Source: Thermoanaerobaculia bacterium (GTDB taxonomy: Bacteria > Acidobacteriota > Thermoanaerobaculia > Multivoradales > J023). From it: a stretch of DNA of 64,000 nucleotides. A model generated the notes under the pieces. It saw only the letters and a list, made by a program, of their open reading frames with translations, was not told the DNA's origin and ran no database searches. Numbering within the stretch: the first letter of the stretch is position 1; each line of letters opens with the position of its first letter. Made by a program: the position numbers and the translations under genes. The stretch covers positions 1-64,000 of the forward strand of contig JALCBJ010000002.1 of assembly GCA_028066595.1 (NCBI GenBank), given 5' to 3'. Positions 6,777-16,723 of the stretch are shown here, one piece after another.

Positions 6777-8437
6777 CCGGGAGTGCGCGGGTCGAGATTC
6801 CGGTTCGCACGGAGAACACGCGCGTTCGAGCGGGAATCGTCGTTGCTGCCGAGGATGGCGTGCCGCTCGCCACGGACGTCTACCGCCCGCGGGAGGCGCC
6901 TCGGCCGGCCGTGATCCTGCGCACCTATCTCGGCAAGGCCCAGCATCGACCTGAAGCTCTGGGGTGGATCGAGAACGGGTTTGGTTGCGTCGTTCAGGAT
7001 GTTCGAGGTCGATACGATTCGGGCGGCACGTGGGTGCCGTTCGCCCACGAGCGCGAGGACGGACGTACCACCGCCGAGTGGGTGAGTCGGCAGCCTTGGT
7101 GCGACGGCAGAGTGGTTTTGACCGGTGGCTCGTACGGTGCTTTCACCGCCTGGGCTGCCGCAGTGAGCGGGCATCCGGCGATCTGTGCGGTGATCGCTTC
7201 GGTGCCGGCGATGCGGCCGGTGGACTACTCTCCCGGTCCGGACGGTGGTGTGCTGCCTCTGCTCGGTCACGTCTCCTGGTGGCTCACCCACGGCGACGCG
7301 CGGTGCTCTCGGGACGGATTGGCCGAGGCCATGCTCGATGCCGAGCCGGATCTCCTAGGCCATCTTCCGGTGGCGGAGCTCCCTACACGGCTCTGGGCTT
7401 CTCTCCCAGGCTGGCTGGCCGCGGCCACCGCCGGCGCCGATGCGCCGCCACCGATCGGCGACTCCGAGCTTGCGGCGCTGAGCGTGCCTTCGCTTCATAT
7501 CGGCGGCTGGCACGATCCGTTTTGTGGCGAAACGCTTCATCAATGGGCGACCGTCGGAGGAGCTCACGAGCCTCGGCCGCCTCGCGGCCTGGTGATCGGG
7601 CCGTGGACGCATCAGGTTCGTGGCCACGTGGCGAGCCAGTATGGCGAACGCGACTATGGTGCCGCGTCGCGCTTCCCACTCGGCGGCTTCCAGGCGGCGT
7701 GGCTGCACAGTGTGCTCGACAACAGGGAGGCACCGGCTGATCTGCCAGCATTCGAGGCTCCGCACGTGTTCGTCACCGGCGAGAACCGTTGGTCGGTGGC
7801 CGATCCAGTAGCCATCCGAGATCGGCTGATATTTCACGCGACGTCGGGAACGCGGCTGTCCACCGAGTCTGCCAGCGAGTCGGGACAGTGCTCTTTTCTC
7901 TATGATCCCGAAGATCCGTTCCCCGCGCGCCGCACCCCGATCGACGAGAGAGATATCTCCGCTCGCGTAGACGTTGCGCGCTTCACCACCGCGCCGCTGC
8001 CCGCTGCATGCCGTTGGCTGGGGGAGGCACGGGTGATTCTGTGGGCGAGCACGGATGCTCCGGCGACCGATTGGGTGGCGCGCATCCTCGAAGTCCTTCC
8101 GGACGGACGCTCCCTATACGTCGCCCACGGGCTGGTCGACGCGGTGCGGGCGCTGTTTCGGCGGGGCGAGGCCCTACGCCCGGATCGGCCCTATCAGTTC
8201 GAGATCCCACTGTCGCCGATGGCGATCACGATTCCTGCTGGGCATCGCTTGCAGCTCGAGATCACTAGCAGCGCCTTTCCTTCCTATGCCCGAAACCTGG
8301 CCTCGGGTGAGGACCGCCTCTTCGGACACTCCCCCAGGCAGGCGCGGCAAACGGTGCACTGGGGCCCGCCGTTGTCGACCCGGCTCGAACTACCCGTGTC
8401 GCCGCTCAATGTGCCCGACGTAGGGGCCGCGGCGTGA
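6764..8437 (+). CDS. CocE/NonD-family (S15) hydrolase
   Basis: 557 residues of the X-Pro dipeptidyl-peptidase/CocE alpha-beta hydrolase family. N-terminal catalytic domain: nucleophile elbow TGGSYGAF (Ser123), acid HIGGWHDPF (Asp251) and base IGPWTHQ (His283), all intact. The C-terminal part from about residue 330 has the jelly-roll/galactose-binding character of the family (ARVILWASTDAPATDWVARI, then IPAGHRLQLEITSSAFPSYARN). Known members hydrolyse X-Pro peptides, cocaine esters or antibiotic esters. Start ATG overlaps the end of the RRE gene and its own GTGA end overlaps the methyltransferase, so it is translationally coupled inside the RiPP operon. A role in removing the leader or trimming the product is plausible but unproven; no signal peptide is present, so it acts in the cytoplasm. 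Confidence 0.87.
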   Translation: MPALTGSARVEIPVRTENTRVRAGIVVAAEDGVPLATDVYRPREAPRPAVILRTYLGKAQHRPEALGWIENGFGCVVQDVRGRYDSGGTWVPFAHEREDGRTTAEWVSRQPWCDGRVVLTGGSYGAFTAWAAAVSGHPAICAVIASVPAMRPVDYSPGPDGGVLPLLGHVSWWLTHGDARCSRDGLAEAMLDAEPDLLGHLPVAELPTRLWASLPGWLAAATAGADAPPPIGDSELAALSVPSLHIGGWHDPFCGETLHQWATVGGAHEPRPPRGLVIGPWTHQVRGHVASQYGERDYGAASRFPLGGFQAAWLHSVLDNREAPADLPAFEAPHVFVTGENRWSVADPVAIRDRLIFHATSGTRLSTESASESGQCSFLYDPEDPFPARRTPIDERDISARVDVARFTTAPLPAACRWLGEARVILWASTDAPATDWVARILEVLPDGRSLYVAHGLVDAVRALFRRGEALRPDRPYQFEIPLSPMAITIPAGHRLQLEITSSAFPSYARNLASGEDRLFGHSPRQARQTVHWGPPLSTRLELPVSPLNVPDVGAAA

Positions 8438-9309
8438 CGCCACACGCGGTCGCCGAGCTCTACGACTCCTGGTCGAGTTTCCAGAACTCGCGGCTCGACG
8501 CCTATCCGTGCGAGTTGCACATTCACAGAACAGTGATGCTCGAGCATCTCTCCCCCGGCAGTCGAATCCTCGATGTCGGAGCCGGGCCGGGTCGCTATGC
8601 GATCGAGCTGAGCCGTGCGGGGCATCGGATCGTGGCCGGTGACGTCTCGCCCATCCAGGTGGAGTTGGCACGTCGCAACGTCGCCGAGGCAGGGGTAGCG
8701 CTCGGGCAGGACGATGGGGAGGCCGACGATCGGCCTTCGGCGGGTGTCGAGTCGGTGGACGAGCTCGATGCCGTCGATCTGAGCCGATTTCCGAACGAGA
8801 GCTTTGACGCCGTGGTCGCTTTGGGGCCCTTCTATCACCTGCAGAGCATCGACGAGCGCCGACGCGCGGCGAGCGAGGTGACTCGGGTGCTGCGTCCCGG
8901 GGGCATCCTCTTCGCCTCCTTCATGCCGCGTGCTTTCTGGCTCAGCATGGCGCTCCACACGTTCGTCACCGACCCCGCGGCACCCTCCGCGCAACTCGAG
9001 GAGCTCGAACGGCTGCTCGAGCGTGGCCTTCTCGGCAAGGTGCGTTCGCCGCAACTGAAGGCGAGCTGGTTCTGTCGCATCGAAGAAATCGCTCCGCTGT
9101 TTTCGGAGCAAGGTCTGGACCAGATACGCCTTCTGGCATCGAGTGGTGTCGTGGCCGTGTGGTCGAGGCCCGACACCTGGCGGGGTCTCGCCGAGCGGGA
9201 GCCGGTCGTCAGACGGAAGGTGCTCGATCTCGTCTTGCGTACCGCTTCGGACCCGTATGTCCTGGGTATGAGTGACCAAGTTCTTTTTATCGGGAAGAAA
9301 TCACCATGA
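8434..9309 (+). CDS. SAM-dependent class I methyltransferase
   Basis: 291 residues. Motif I ILDVGAGPGRY (45-55), motif II-like IVAGDVSPIQVELARRN, and FDAVVALGPFYHL followed by a post-motif VTRVLRPGGILFASF are a standard Rossmann methyltransferase series. GTG start in a GTGA overlap with the hydrolase gene. The C-terminal third (after about residue 185) is specific to this protein and may bind substrate. In the RiPP context it could methylate the peptide N-terminus, a side chain or a histidine; the sequence does not decide between N-, O- and C-methylation. Confidence 0.88.
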   Translation: MTPHAVAELYDSWSSFQNSRLDAYPCELHIHRTVMLEHLSPGSRILDVGAGPGRYAIELSRAGHRIVAGDVSPIQVELARRNVAEAGVALGQDDGEADDRPSAGVESVDELDAVDLSRFPNESFDAVVALGPFYHLQSIDERRRAASEVTRVLRPGGILFASFMPRAFWLSMALHTFVTDPAAPSAQLEELERLLERGLLGKVRSPQLKASWFCRIEEIAPLFSEQGLDQIRLLASSGVVAVWSRPDTWRGLAEREPVVRRKVLDLVLRTASDPYVLGMSDQVLFIGKKSP

Positions 9310-9325
9310 GGTCGAAACACTGAGA

Positions 9326-10726
9326 ATGATGACCCCATCAACCCCTGACTACTATCGTCTGGTCGACGAGCGTCTCGGCGTGGTCCTCGGCCTGCATCCC
9401 AAGGAGCTCGAAGATGACGAGCCCGCATCGATGGTCTCGTTCCATGGCCGGGTCAACAACTCGCGCAAGCTCGGTCAATGGTACGGCGACCGGATCTCCC
9501 TCGGCACCGCGTTTCACGACGCGGAGGCCGCACGACGCGCGGCGATCGGCGAGGCGGTGGAGCGGTATTGCGGCAACTTCGTTCCCCGCACCTTGCGCAA
9601 AGCGTCGTGGAAGGAGCTTGCCGACGCCGGTGAAGAGGCGATCGATCCAACGCATCTGGCGCTCTACTCGGAGCGACAACATGCCATGCGTGGCTTCCCC
9701 TTCGAGCGATTCACCCGCGAGCTTCCTGTTTTCTGGGTCGCCGGTCGTAACCTGACCACCGGCGCCGACGCCTGGGTTCCGGCATCCCTGGTGTATCCGA
9801 ACTACCTGGTGGACGCCCTCGCCCACGAGCCGAAGACCCACTTCGTCAACCTCGCCGGCATCGCCACGGGTGTCGGACGCGAGGATGCTGAACGTTCGGC
9901 GCTCGAAGAAGTGATCGAGCGCGACGCGGTGACCATCTGGTGGATGTCGGGAGGGCCACCGAAGCTCCTCGATCTCGCCAGCGAACCGGCGGTGGTCGCG
10001 GCCATGGCGCCGGCGCGCAGGGTGGACTCCCGACCTCTCGCCTACCAGCTCTTCGCGATCGAGAACGTGTTCGGCGTTCCCGTGATGGGGGCGTTGATGC
10101 GTGACCCCAAACACGACCTGGTGACGATCGGTATCGCTTGTCGACCCGATCCCGCGGCCGCCTGTCTGAAGGCGCTGGCGGAGGCGGTCCACTTGCGTGG
10201 CTACAGCCGCGAGATGCTGGAGCCCGAGGGTCGCATCTGGCAGATGATGGAGAGCGGCGTGCTCGACCAACGGGTCTACAAGACATACCGTCGCGACCGT
10301 CGCTATGCCGACGACTACCGGAAGGACTGGCATGACGTCGTCGACCTCGGATGTCACGCCCAGCTATATCTCGACGAACGGATGCAGGTCCATCTCGAAC
10401 GCTTCGATCGCGACGTGGCGCCACGACCGATCAGCGCGGTCCAGGGTCTGAGTGACGAAGAGCAACAGGACTTGCGACATGCCTACCTGCGACGGCTCGA
10501 AGGCGAGGGTCTGGAGGCCTACTCGGTCGACGTCACCACCGCCGACGTCGCATCTGTCGGGTTGACTGTCGTCCGCGTGGTGGTCCCGGGTCTGTACGGC
10601 AATGCGCCGGCTGCCTTTCCACCCCTGGGCGGACGACGGCTCTACGAGGATCCGGTGCGTCTGGGTTGGTTCGCGCAGCCGATCGAAGAGGACGATGTCG
10701 TCCTGGCACCTATTCCGCACACCTGA
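9326..10726 (+). CDS. YcaO-family cyclodehydratase 1
   Basis: 466 residues. YcaO ATP-site signatures are visible: GEAVERYCG (about 75-83) and SALEEVIERD (191-200), followed by GIACRPDPAAACLKALAEAVH, the helix carrying the third acidic motif. The C-terminus ends in APIPHT, a proline-rich tail reminiscent of the C-terminal motif that contributes to the YcaO active site. Established YcaO chemistry is ATP-dependent activation of a peptide backbone amide, giving azolines, thioamides or amidines. Start chosen at ATG 9326 (an adjacent ATG at 9329 is equivalent); it lies 16 bases after the methyltransferase stop. Closely similar to the next gene, so a duplication pair. Confidence 0.92.
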   Translation: MMTPSTPDYYRLVDERLGVVLGLHPKELEDDEPASMVSFHGRVNNSRKLGQWYGDRISLGTAFHDAEAARRAAIGEAVERYCGNFVPRTLRKASWKELADAGEEAIDPTHLALYSERQHAMRGFPFERFTRELPVFWVAGRNLTTGADAWVPASLVYPNYLVDALAHEPKTHFVNLAGIATGVGREDAERSALEEVIERDAVTIWWMSGGPPKLLDLASEPAVVAAMAPARRVDSRPLAYQLFAIENVFGVPVMGALMRDPKHDLVTIGIACRPDPAAACLKALAEAVHLRGYSREMLEPEGRIWQMMESGVLDQRVYKTYRRDRRYADDYRKDWHDVVDLGCHAQLYLDERMQVHLERFDRDVAPRPISAVQGLSDEEQQDLRHAYLRRLEGEGLEAYSVDVTTADVASVGLTVVRVVVPGLYGNAPAAFPPLGGRRLYEDPVRLGWFAQPIEEDDVVLAPIPHT

Positions 10727-10750
10727 ATTCGAGCGCTGGGCGTCACCACC

Positions 10751-12073
10751 ATGCAGAGGCTTGGCCCCTTCGAACCGCTCGTCGATCCTCGGTTCGGCCT
10801 CATCAAGACGCTGGAGATGATGCCTTTGCCCGCGGAGATGCCGCGCAGCTTGCACCGGGCTCACGCTCGATGCAGCGCCGCCCAGCGGTTCAGCAGGTGG
10901 CACAGCGACGAGGAATCGGGCGGCTTCGCCTGGGACGATCCGGACGCCGCGCAGGCGGCCGCGGCGGGCGAAGCGGTGGAGCGTTACTGTGGCAACCTCG
11001 TGCCTGCAGGACTGCGCCGTGGCTCGTGGAACGAGTTGCGCCGGGCCGGCGAACCGGCGGTGGACCCGGCAGACCTGGCTCTGTTCAGCGACGCCCAGTA
11101 TGCGCAGCGCGGCTTCCCGTTCGTCCGCTTCAGCCGCGATCTACCGGTGCTCTGGACACCCGGGCAGAGCATGGTCGACGGCACGCGGATCTGGGTGCCT
11201 GCGTCGCTGGTCTGGGTCACTTTCTTTTTCGGGGCACCGACCGCCGGCGAGCCGCGCACTCACCCCACGCCCTATGCCGGAATCGCCACCGGAGCCGACA
11301 GAGAGCACGCCGAGGTTGCAGCGATCCTGGAGCTTCTCGAACGCGATGCGATGAGCCTCGCGTGGCATCGCGGTGACCCACTCTCCCAGCTCGAAGTGCC
11401 CGGCTGGTTGGTCGACCGGGTGAGTACCGATCCGGTTCCCATCCGCTTTTACGAGATGCCGAGTGAGCTCGGCGCACCGGTGGTCGGTGCGCTGGCGCAC
11501 GACTCGGCGAACGACATCCCGGCACTCGGCTTGGCGTGTCGGGCCGAGCCGGTGGCGGCGGCGCTCAAGGCCGCTGCCGAAGCGTTCCAGCTACTCCTGA
11601 CCTGCCGTATTCTGGCCGATCCGACGAGCCCGTACATGGAGGATGTGGCGTCGGGCGCTCCAGGGATCGGAGTCAAGCCGTGGCGTGCCGACCGCGCCTA
11701 CCGGAGCTCGTACTATGAAGACTGGCGTGACGCGTGGGACCTGCTTTGTCATCTGCAGATCCATCTCGATCCAGCGATGCGTGAGCCGCTGGCCGCGCGC
11801 CTCGCAGGCGGCTTCTGCAAGCGCCTCGAGGATCTACCCGTGCTCGGCTCGACCCGGGATGCGCTGGTGGCCCATCTGGTCGGCCATGGTTACCATCCGA
11901 TCACCGTCGACGTCACCACCCCGGATGTCGCGCGGACCGGTTTGTCCGTCGTTCGCGTGGTGGTCCCAGGCCTCTATGGCAATGCCCCCGCGGCGTTTCC
12001 CTATCTCGGTGGCACCCGCATGACAACGGGTGGCACCGACGTTCCGTTCCGTCTACCGCCGCCTTGGGGTTGA
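10751..12073 (+). CDS. YcaO-family cyclodehydratase 2
   Basis: 440 residues, paralogous to YcaO 1. Shared landmarks: GEAVERYCGN (73-82), the RGFPFxRFxRxLPVxW block (about 120-135), AAILELLERD (190-199) and the near-identical VRVVVPGLYGNAPAAFP near the end. It ends in LPPPWG, again a proline-rich C-terminal tail. The N-terminal 60 residues diverge from the paralogue (no counterpart of its SFHGRVNNSRK segment), which suggests different substrate contacts. ATG 24 bases after the stop of YcaO 1. The two may act as a heteromer or on different residues of the same peptide; both keep the acidic residues needed for Mg-ATP, so neither looks catalytically dead. Confidence 0.92.
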   Translation: MQRLGPFEPLVDPRFGLIKTLEMMPLPAEMPRSLHRAHARCSAAQRFSRWHSDEESGGFAWDDPDAAQAAAAGEAVERYCGNLVPAGLRRGSWNELRRAGEPAVDPADLALFSDAQYAQRGFPFVRFSRDLPVLWTPGQSMVDGTRIWVPASLVWVTFFFGAPTAGEPRTHPTPYAGIATGADREHAEVAAILELLERDAMSLAWHRGDPLSQLEVPGWLVDRVSTDPVPIRFYEMPSELGAPVVGALAHDSANDIPALGLACRAEPVAAALKAAAEAFQLLLTCRILADPTSPYMEDVASGAPGIGVKPWRADRAYRSSYYEDWRDAWDLLCHLQIHLDPAMREPLAARLAGGFCKRLEDLPVLGSTRDALVAHLVGHGYHPITVDVTTPDVARTGLSVVRVVVPGLYGNAPAAFPYLGGTRMTTGGTDVPFRLPPPWG

Positions 12074-12096
12074 GGACCCCAAAGAGGGAGAGAGCG

Positions 12097-13272
12097 ATGT
12101 CTCGCACCAAGACCAACACCGCGTCACGGGAAGAGCTGGCGGTACCGTTCCTGCCGGGTCACGCGGTGGGCGACGAGCTGACCATGCTCGCCGACGTGGT
12201 CGCATGCCGCGCTCCGGAAGGCGACGGGCCATTCACGCGGCGGGTCGAGCGCTGGCTCGAGACACGCTTCGGGGCACCGCGCGTGTTGTTGACCCACTCG
12301 GTGGGCGCGGCCCTCGAGATCGCCATGACACTCTACGATCTCGGTCCCGGCGACGAGGTCTTGATGCCGACCTTCAACTACATGCCGGCGGCGAATGCCT
12401 GCCTGCGGCGTGGTGCTCAGCCCGTTCTCGTCGACATCGAGAGCGATAGCCTGAACCTCGACCCGGCCTGTGCTCGGCGCGCTGTCACGCCTCGGACCCG
12501 TGCTCTGGTCACCGCCTGTTACGCGGGGGTTGCCGCGGACCACGAGGCTCTCGAAGCCGTCGCTCGGGACCACGACCTGGTACTGATCGAAGACGCAGCG
12601 CTCGGCTTCGCCGCGGCGCTCGGCGATCGGGCGTTGGGGACACTGGGTGACGTCGGTGCCTGGTGTTTTCACCCTCGCCGGCATGTCACCGGGGGTGAGG
12701 CAGGAGCACTGATCGTGCACGAACGCGAGCACATTCGGCACGCCGAGCAGTTGCGCGAGCGGGGGACGACCCGACAGCAGGTGCTGCGGGGTGAGGCGAC
12801 GAGCTACGACTGGGTACGTCCGGGCATGACGGCGCTACCGTCGGATCTGGCGGCGGCCTACCTGTGGGCACAGCTCCAGCAGCTGGAGTCGACTCTCGCT
12901 CGCCTTCGTGGGCACGTGGAACGCTATCGGCGAGGATTCGCCGAGTTGGCTCGTGAGGGCCGGATCGAGTTGCCGCCCGTGGCCGAGAATCGAACGGACA
13001 ACGCCTCGATCTTCTACCTGATGACGCCCGATCAAGAGTCGCGAGATCTGATCGTCCAAGGTCTGCACGACAAGGGGATCATCGCCGGCCAGCACTACAC
13101 GCCTCTCCATCTCGAGCCCATGGGGCGTGACTTGGGGGGCGCTCCTGGGCAGATGCCGGTCGCCGAAGGCGCGTCTGGGCGTCTCCTGCGCTTGCCTCTC
13201 TTCGTCGATCTCACACCTTCGCAACAAGAGCTGGTGATCGCCGAGGTGCGACATTGTCTCGAGCGGCTGTGA
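12097..13272 (+). CDS. DegT/DnrJ/EryC1-fold protein lacking the PLP lysine
   Basis: 391 residues with the complete DegT/DnrJ/EryC1/StrS aminotransferase fold: GPFTRRVERWLETRFGA, LLTHSVGAALEIAM, DEVLMPTFNYMPAANA, and LIEDAALGFAAA with the cofactor-contacting Asp166. At the active-site loop, where sugar aminotransferases read F-H-x-T-K-N, this one reads WCFHPRRHVTGGEAGA: the Schiff-base lysine is Arg195, followed by His196. The codons there are unambiguous, so this is not a frameshift. In ColD and E1 dehydrases of the same family the lysine is naturally His, showing that loss of lysine can go with new chemistry. A purine-rich AAAGAGGGAGAGAG ribosome site precedes the ATG. Role in RiPP maturation unknown; it could bind PLP or a PMP-bound intermediate non-covalently or be structural. 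Confidence 0.88.
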   Translation: MSRTKTNTASREELAVPFLPGHAVGDELTMLADVVACRAPEGDGPFTRRVERWLETRFGAPRVLLTHSVGAALEIAMTLYDLGPGDEVLMPTFNYMPAANACLRRGAQPVLVDIESDSLNLDPACARRAVTPRTRALVTACYAGVAADHEALEAVARDHDLVLIEDAALGFAAALGDRALGTLGDVGAWCFHPRRHVTGGEAGALIVHEREHIRHAEQLRERGTTRQQVLRGEATSYDWVRPGMTALPSDLAAAYLWAQLQQLESTLARLRGHVERYRRGFAELAREGRIELPPVAENRTDNASIFYLMTPDQESRDLIVQGLHDKGIIAGQHYTPLHLEPMGRDLGGAPGQMPVAEGASGRLLRLPLFVDLTPSQQELVIAEVRHCLERL

Positions 13273-14915
13273 CCGGACCGAGCTGCCGGGCCGCGGCGTT
13301 GGTGCGAGAGCACCATGAGAAAAGTAGCCTCGACCCGGCGCAACCGGCGTCAGCGCCCCAGCGGTTCCACCGTGGCAGCGAGCCGATTCCGTTCCGTCGC
13401 TACGAGGGTGCTCCGACCGTGCCGTTCCCGATCCCGAGCGACAGCGCGGAGGATGGATCGACGGCGGCCCTCGATGTATCCGGTCTCGGTCGTCTGTTCT
13501 GGAACGCATTGGCACTGGTCGGGTGGAAACGCGTCGCCAACGCCGCCTTCGGGATGCGCGTGGTGCCTTCTGCCGGCAACCTGCACCCAACGGAGTGCCA
13601 TCTGCTGGCGGCAGATCTCGAGACCGACGGGCCATCGGCAGCGCTCTACCACTACAGTCCTTTCGATCATGCGCTCGAACGTCGGCGAGTGATCCCGATC
13701 ACGCTGTGGCGACAGCTCGGCGCCGTGACGCGAGCCGGTGGCGTCTTGGTGGGTTTGACGACGATTCCCTGGCGGTGTGCGTGGAAGTACGGCGAGCGGG
13801 CTTTCCGGCTCTGCCATCTCGATGCCGGTCACGCAGCCGCAGCTCTGCGGGCTTCGGCGGCGCTGTTCGGTTGGCGGGTCGACTACATCGAGGTGAGCGA
13901 TCTTGCTCTCGAAGGCCTACTCGGCGTTGGTGGCGACGAGCCGGAAGACGAGCAGGTCGTGTGTTTGCTGGCCGTCATGCCGAAACCTGATCGGGTAGCG
14001 ATTTCCGACTTGCGACTCGATGACTCGTCGATCCGGGCGATCGCCGACCTCCCCGTCGACGAGCACTTGAGACCAACGGCTGTGAGCCAGCGGCATCGCC
14101 GTTGGCCTGGACTGGTGGAGATGGCACGCGCGACGCGTCGCGATGCCGCCGCCGACATGGAACCGCCTGCGGAGCATGAAGCGGCCGAGCCGTGGCCTGT
14201 GAGCGTCCTGAGACGGCGACGTAGCTGCAACGTATTTGCCGACGGGGAGATCGACGCCGAGTCTGCCGGGTCGGTTCTGGCGGCCGTGCGTTCACCGATC
14301 GGCCGTGTCTTTCCATGGCGGGGAGAAATCGTCTCGTTGGTGCTGGTGCACCGAGTCGAGGGATGGGCTCCCGGACTCTATTTGCTCACCACCGACGAGA
14401 CCCCGCTCGAGCCCTTGCGGGCCACAATGCGGCAAGAGCTCGCCTGGAGCGCCGGACCGGAGCTCGATGCCGGACAACATCTGGTGCTGCTGGCTCCCGG
14501 TGACGCGCGACGCGCGGCGACCTTCGTCGCCGGTGAGCAGGACGCCGCAGGTTCCAGTGCTCTCACCGTGGTGATGGTGGCTAGGTTCTCGTCGGTGCTC
14601 ACCACCGCGGGGGCGTGGGCATACCGGCGACTCCATTGGCAGGCGGGCGAGATCGGGCATCGGCTCTATCTGGCGGCCGAGGCCGCTGGCCTTGGCGCCA
14701 CCGGCTTGAGTGGTTTCTACGACCGGCATGCAAGCACGCTCGTCGGCTTGCGAGACGACGATCTCCAGGCGCTTTACCTGTTCGCCGTCGGGTTACGTGG
14801 GGATGATGATCCGGTGCTCGAGGCCGCCTACTCGCGGCGTGGCGAAGTCGAACCCTCGCCACCATCGCGCGGTGGCTGGGTACCGTCGAAATCGGCTCGC
14901 AAAGTCTCTCGTTGA
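13269..14915 (+). CDS. SagB/ThcOx-type azoline dehydrogenase, twin nitroreductase domain
   Basis: 548 residues counted from the GTG at 13269, which overlaps the previous stop as GTGA. The start reads [16 protein letters not shown], the SagB N-terminal pattern. Two nitroreductase-like domains follow: the first (about 60-260) with [16 protein letters not shown], the second (about 320-520) with [15 protein letters not shown] and a late [10 protein letters not shown] block. Known SagB/McbC enzymes use FMN to oxidise azolines to azoles, so the operon is expected to make aromatic rings. The last 40 residues are a low-complexity basic tail that overlaps, in antisense, the end of the convergent ABC exporter gene. 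Last gene of the RiPP biosynthesis operon. Confidence 0.88.
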   Translation: MTGPSCRAAALVREHHEKSSLDPAQPASAPQRFHRGSEPIPFRRYEGAPTVPFPIPSDSAEDGSTAALDVSGLGRLFWNALALVGWKRVANAAFGMRVVPSAGNLHPTECHLLAADLETDGPSAALYHYSPFDHALERRRVIPITLWRQLGAVTRAGGVLVGLTTIPWRCAWKYGERAFRLCHLDAGHAAAALRASAALFGWRVDYIEVSDLALEGLLGVGGDEPEDEQVVCLLAVMPKPDRVAISDLRLDDSSIRAIADLPVDEHLRPTAVSQRHRRWPGLVEMARATRRDAAADMEPPAEHEAAEPWPVSVLRRRRSCNVFADGEIDAESAGSVLAAVRSPIGRVFPWRGEIVSLVLVHRVEGWAPGLYLLTTDETPLEPLRATMRQELAWSAGPELDAGQHLVLLAPGDARRAATFVAGEQDAAGSSALTVVMVARFSSVLTTAGAWAYRRLHWQAGEIGHRLYLAAEAAGLGATGLSGFYDRHASTLVGLRDDDLQALYLFAVGLRGDDDPVLEAAYSRRGEVEPSPPSRGGWVPSKSARKVSR

Positions 14916-16723
14916 GCCGCGATCAGCCGCGCATAGACTCCACCGCGAGCCATGAGCTCTTGGTGGGTGCCTTGCTCGGCGATGCGGCCCTCGTCGAGCA
15001 CGACGATGCGATCGGCAGTGCAAATGGTCGACAGCCGGTGGGCGATCAAAAGCACCGTACGTCCGCGCCGGGCGGCTCGGAAGGCGTTCTGGAGCAACCG
15101 TTCGTTCTCCGCATCGAGGCTCGAGACGGCCTCGTCGAGGACCAGGATCGGAGCTTGCGCGGCGAGCGCGCGGGCGAGGGCAATACGTTGGCGTTGGCCG
15201 CCCGACAGCTGGGCTCCACCCTCGCCGGTGTGAGCGGAGTAGCCGCCGGGTAGCTGCGAGATGAAGCTGTGCGCTTGCGCAGTGCGAGCGGCGGCCTCGA
15301 CCTTCTCGTCGCTCGTCGAAGGATCCGCGAGACGGACGTTGTCGGCCAGCGACATGTCGAACAGATAAGGATCCTGCGGTACCCATGCGATCTGGCGACG
15401 CAGCCAGGCGAGCGGCAGGTCGCACACGTCCCGGCCACCGATCCGGATCGTTCCGGCGGACGGGTCCCAGAAACGCAGCAGAAGATGCAGACACGTCGAT
15501 TTGCCGGCACCGGAAGCGCCGACGAGGGCCACCGTCTCGCCCGGGCCGACCTCGAACGACACGCCGTGCAGCACCTCTCGTTGCCCGGGGCCGTAGCGGA
15601 ACCGGACGTCGTCGAAGACGAGTGACGGCTCGAGGGTATGGCGCGGAGTCTGCGCATCCGAGGCCTCTGTGACCCGCGGGCGGAGCTCGAGTAGGTCGAA
15701 CACGCGCCGGGCAGAGGTCGCCACCAATCCGAGACGCGCTGCGGCTCCCGAGGTGACGAGGATCGGCGCGAAAAAAGCGGTTGCGAGCACCACCGCGACG
15801 GGCAGACGCTCCGGTGACAGATCACCCGTGTCGACGAGTCGTGCGGCCAGCGCCAACACCGTCAACGAGCCGGCGGTGGAGAATGCCGTCGTGAGTGCCG
15901 ATTCGAGACCTTCCCGCACCCCGTATGCGATCTGGGCGCGTTGCATGTCCGCTCCGTGCCGGTCCAGCCGGTCGATCCATGCTTCCCCCTGGCCGAAGGC
16001 CAGAATCTCGCGCAGACCCTGAACGGCGTCGAGCGTCTCGGCGTTGATCTCGGCGTGCCGTTCGCGCAGCGCTAGTCCTTCCCGCACTGCGCGACGCCGG
16101 AACCAGACGGGGACCGCCGGAACGAGGACGGCGAAGGGTAGAAGACCGAGCGCCAGTTGGGGATGGATCCAGGCGAGTGTGACGAGGGTAGTGCCGCAAA
16201 TCAGAATCGTCGTCAGGGTCGACGGGAGCAGGCGGGCAAAAAACCAGTCGATCCGGGCGACGTCGGCCATGGCGGTCGAGGCCAGCTCGCCGCTTCTACG
16301 GCCGGCGAGAGATGCCGGTGCCAGGCGCTCGAGCGCGCGGAAGAGCCAGATGCGGAGCTCGGCCAAGATCCGATGGGCGAGCTCGTACTCCTGCCACATC
16401 TTCGTCCAGGCGGACAGCGCCGCGCCGAGGACGACCAGAGCCAGCACCAAGAAACCAGTGGCCACGGCCTCACGTGGGCTGCCGATCGCCGCCAAGCCGA
16501 CGAGATGGGCGCCGAGCCCGATTCCGAGGAGTCCGAGCCCCTGATGGAATAGGCCGAGCAGCACGGCCAGGACGAGCAGAGATCGATGTGGGCGCAGAAT
16601 TGCGGTCAGTCGCCTCAGTGGGGATCCCTTCCCAGGTGGCAATGGGTAGGGTCGCCCCATGGCCGCTTCGCCCGCAGATTCTGACCGCTGCTGCACGTGT
16701 GGACCGCCGGTGTCTGAGCTCAT
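14828..16723 (-). CDS. ABC exporter half-transporter B (CydC-like)
   Basis: 631 residues: six-helix transmembrane domain (about 40-330) followed by a nucleotide-binding domain with GASGAGKST, signature LSGGQRQR, Walker B ILVLDEA and IAHRLST H-loop, all canonical. A 35-residue hydrophilic N-terminal extension precedes the first helix. The ATG overlaps the stop of half-transporter A by four bases, so the two make a heterodimer of the CydDC/MsbA-like class. Candidate exporter of the mature peptide; a CydDC-type thiol exporter is an alternative, but no cydAB is nearby. The C-terminal low-complexity tail overlaps the SagB gene by 88 bases. Confidence 0.9.
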   Translation of the reverse strand: MSSDTGGPHVQQRSESAGEAAMGRPYPLPPGKGSPLRRLTAILRPHRSLLVLAVLLGLFHQGLGLLGIGLGAHLVGLAAIGSPREAVATGFLVLALVVLGAALSAWTKMWQEYELAHRILAELRIWLFRALERLAPASLAGRRSGELASTAMADVARIDWFFARLLPSTLTTILICGTTLVTLAWIHPQLALGLLPFAVLVPAVPVWFRRRAVREGLALRERHAEINAETLDAVQGLREILAFGQGEAWIDRLDRHGADMQRAQIAYGVREGLESALTTAFSTAGSLTVLALAARLVDTGDLSPERLPVAVVLATAFFAPILVTSGAAARLGLVATSARRVFDLLELRPRVTEASDAQTPRHTLEPSLVFDDVRFRYGPGQREVLHGVSFEVGPGETVALVGASGAGKSTCLHLLLRFWDPSAGTIRIGGRDVCDLPLAWLRRQIAWVPQDPYLFDMSLADNVRLADPSTSDEKVEAAARTAQAHSFISQLPGGYSAHTGEGGAQLSGGQRQRIALARALAAQAPILVLDEAVSSLDAENERLLQNAFRAARRGRTVLLIAHRLSTICTADRIVVLDEGRIAEQGTHQELMARGGVYARLIAAQRETLRADFDGTQPPRDGGEGSTSPRRE

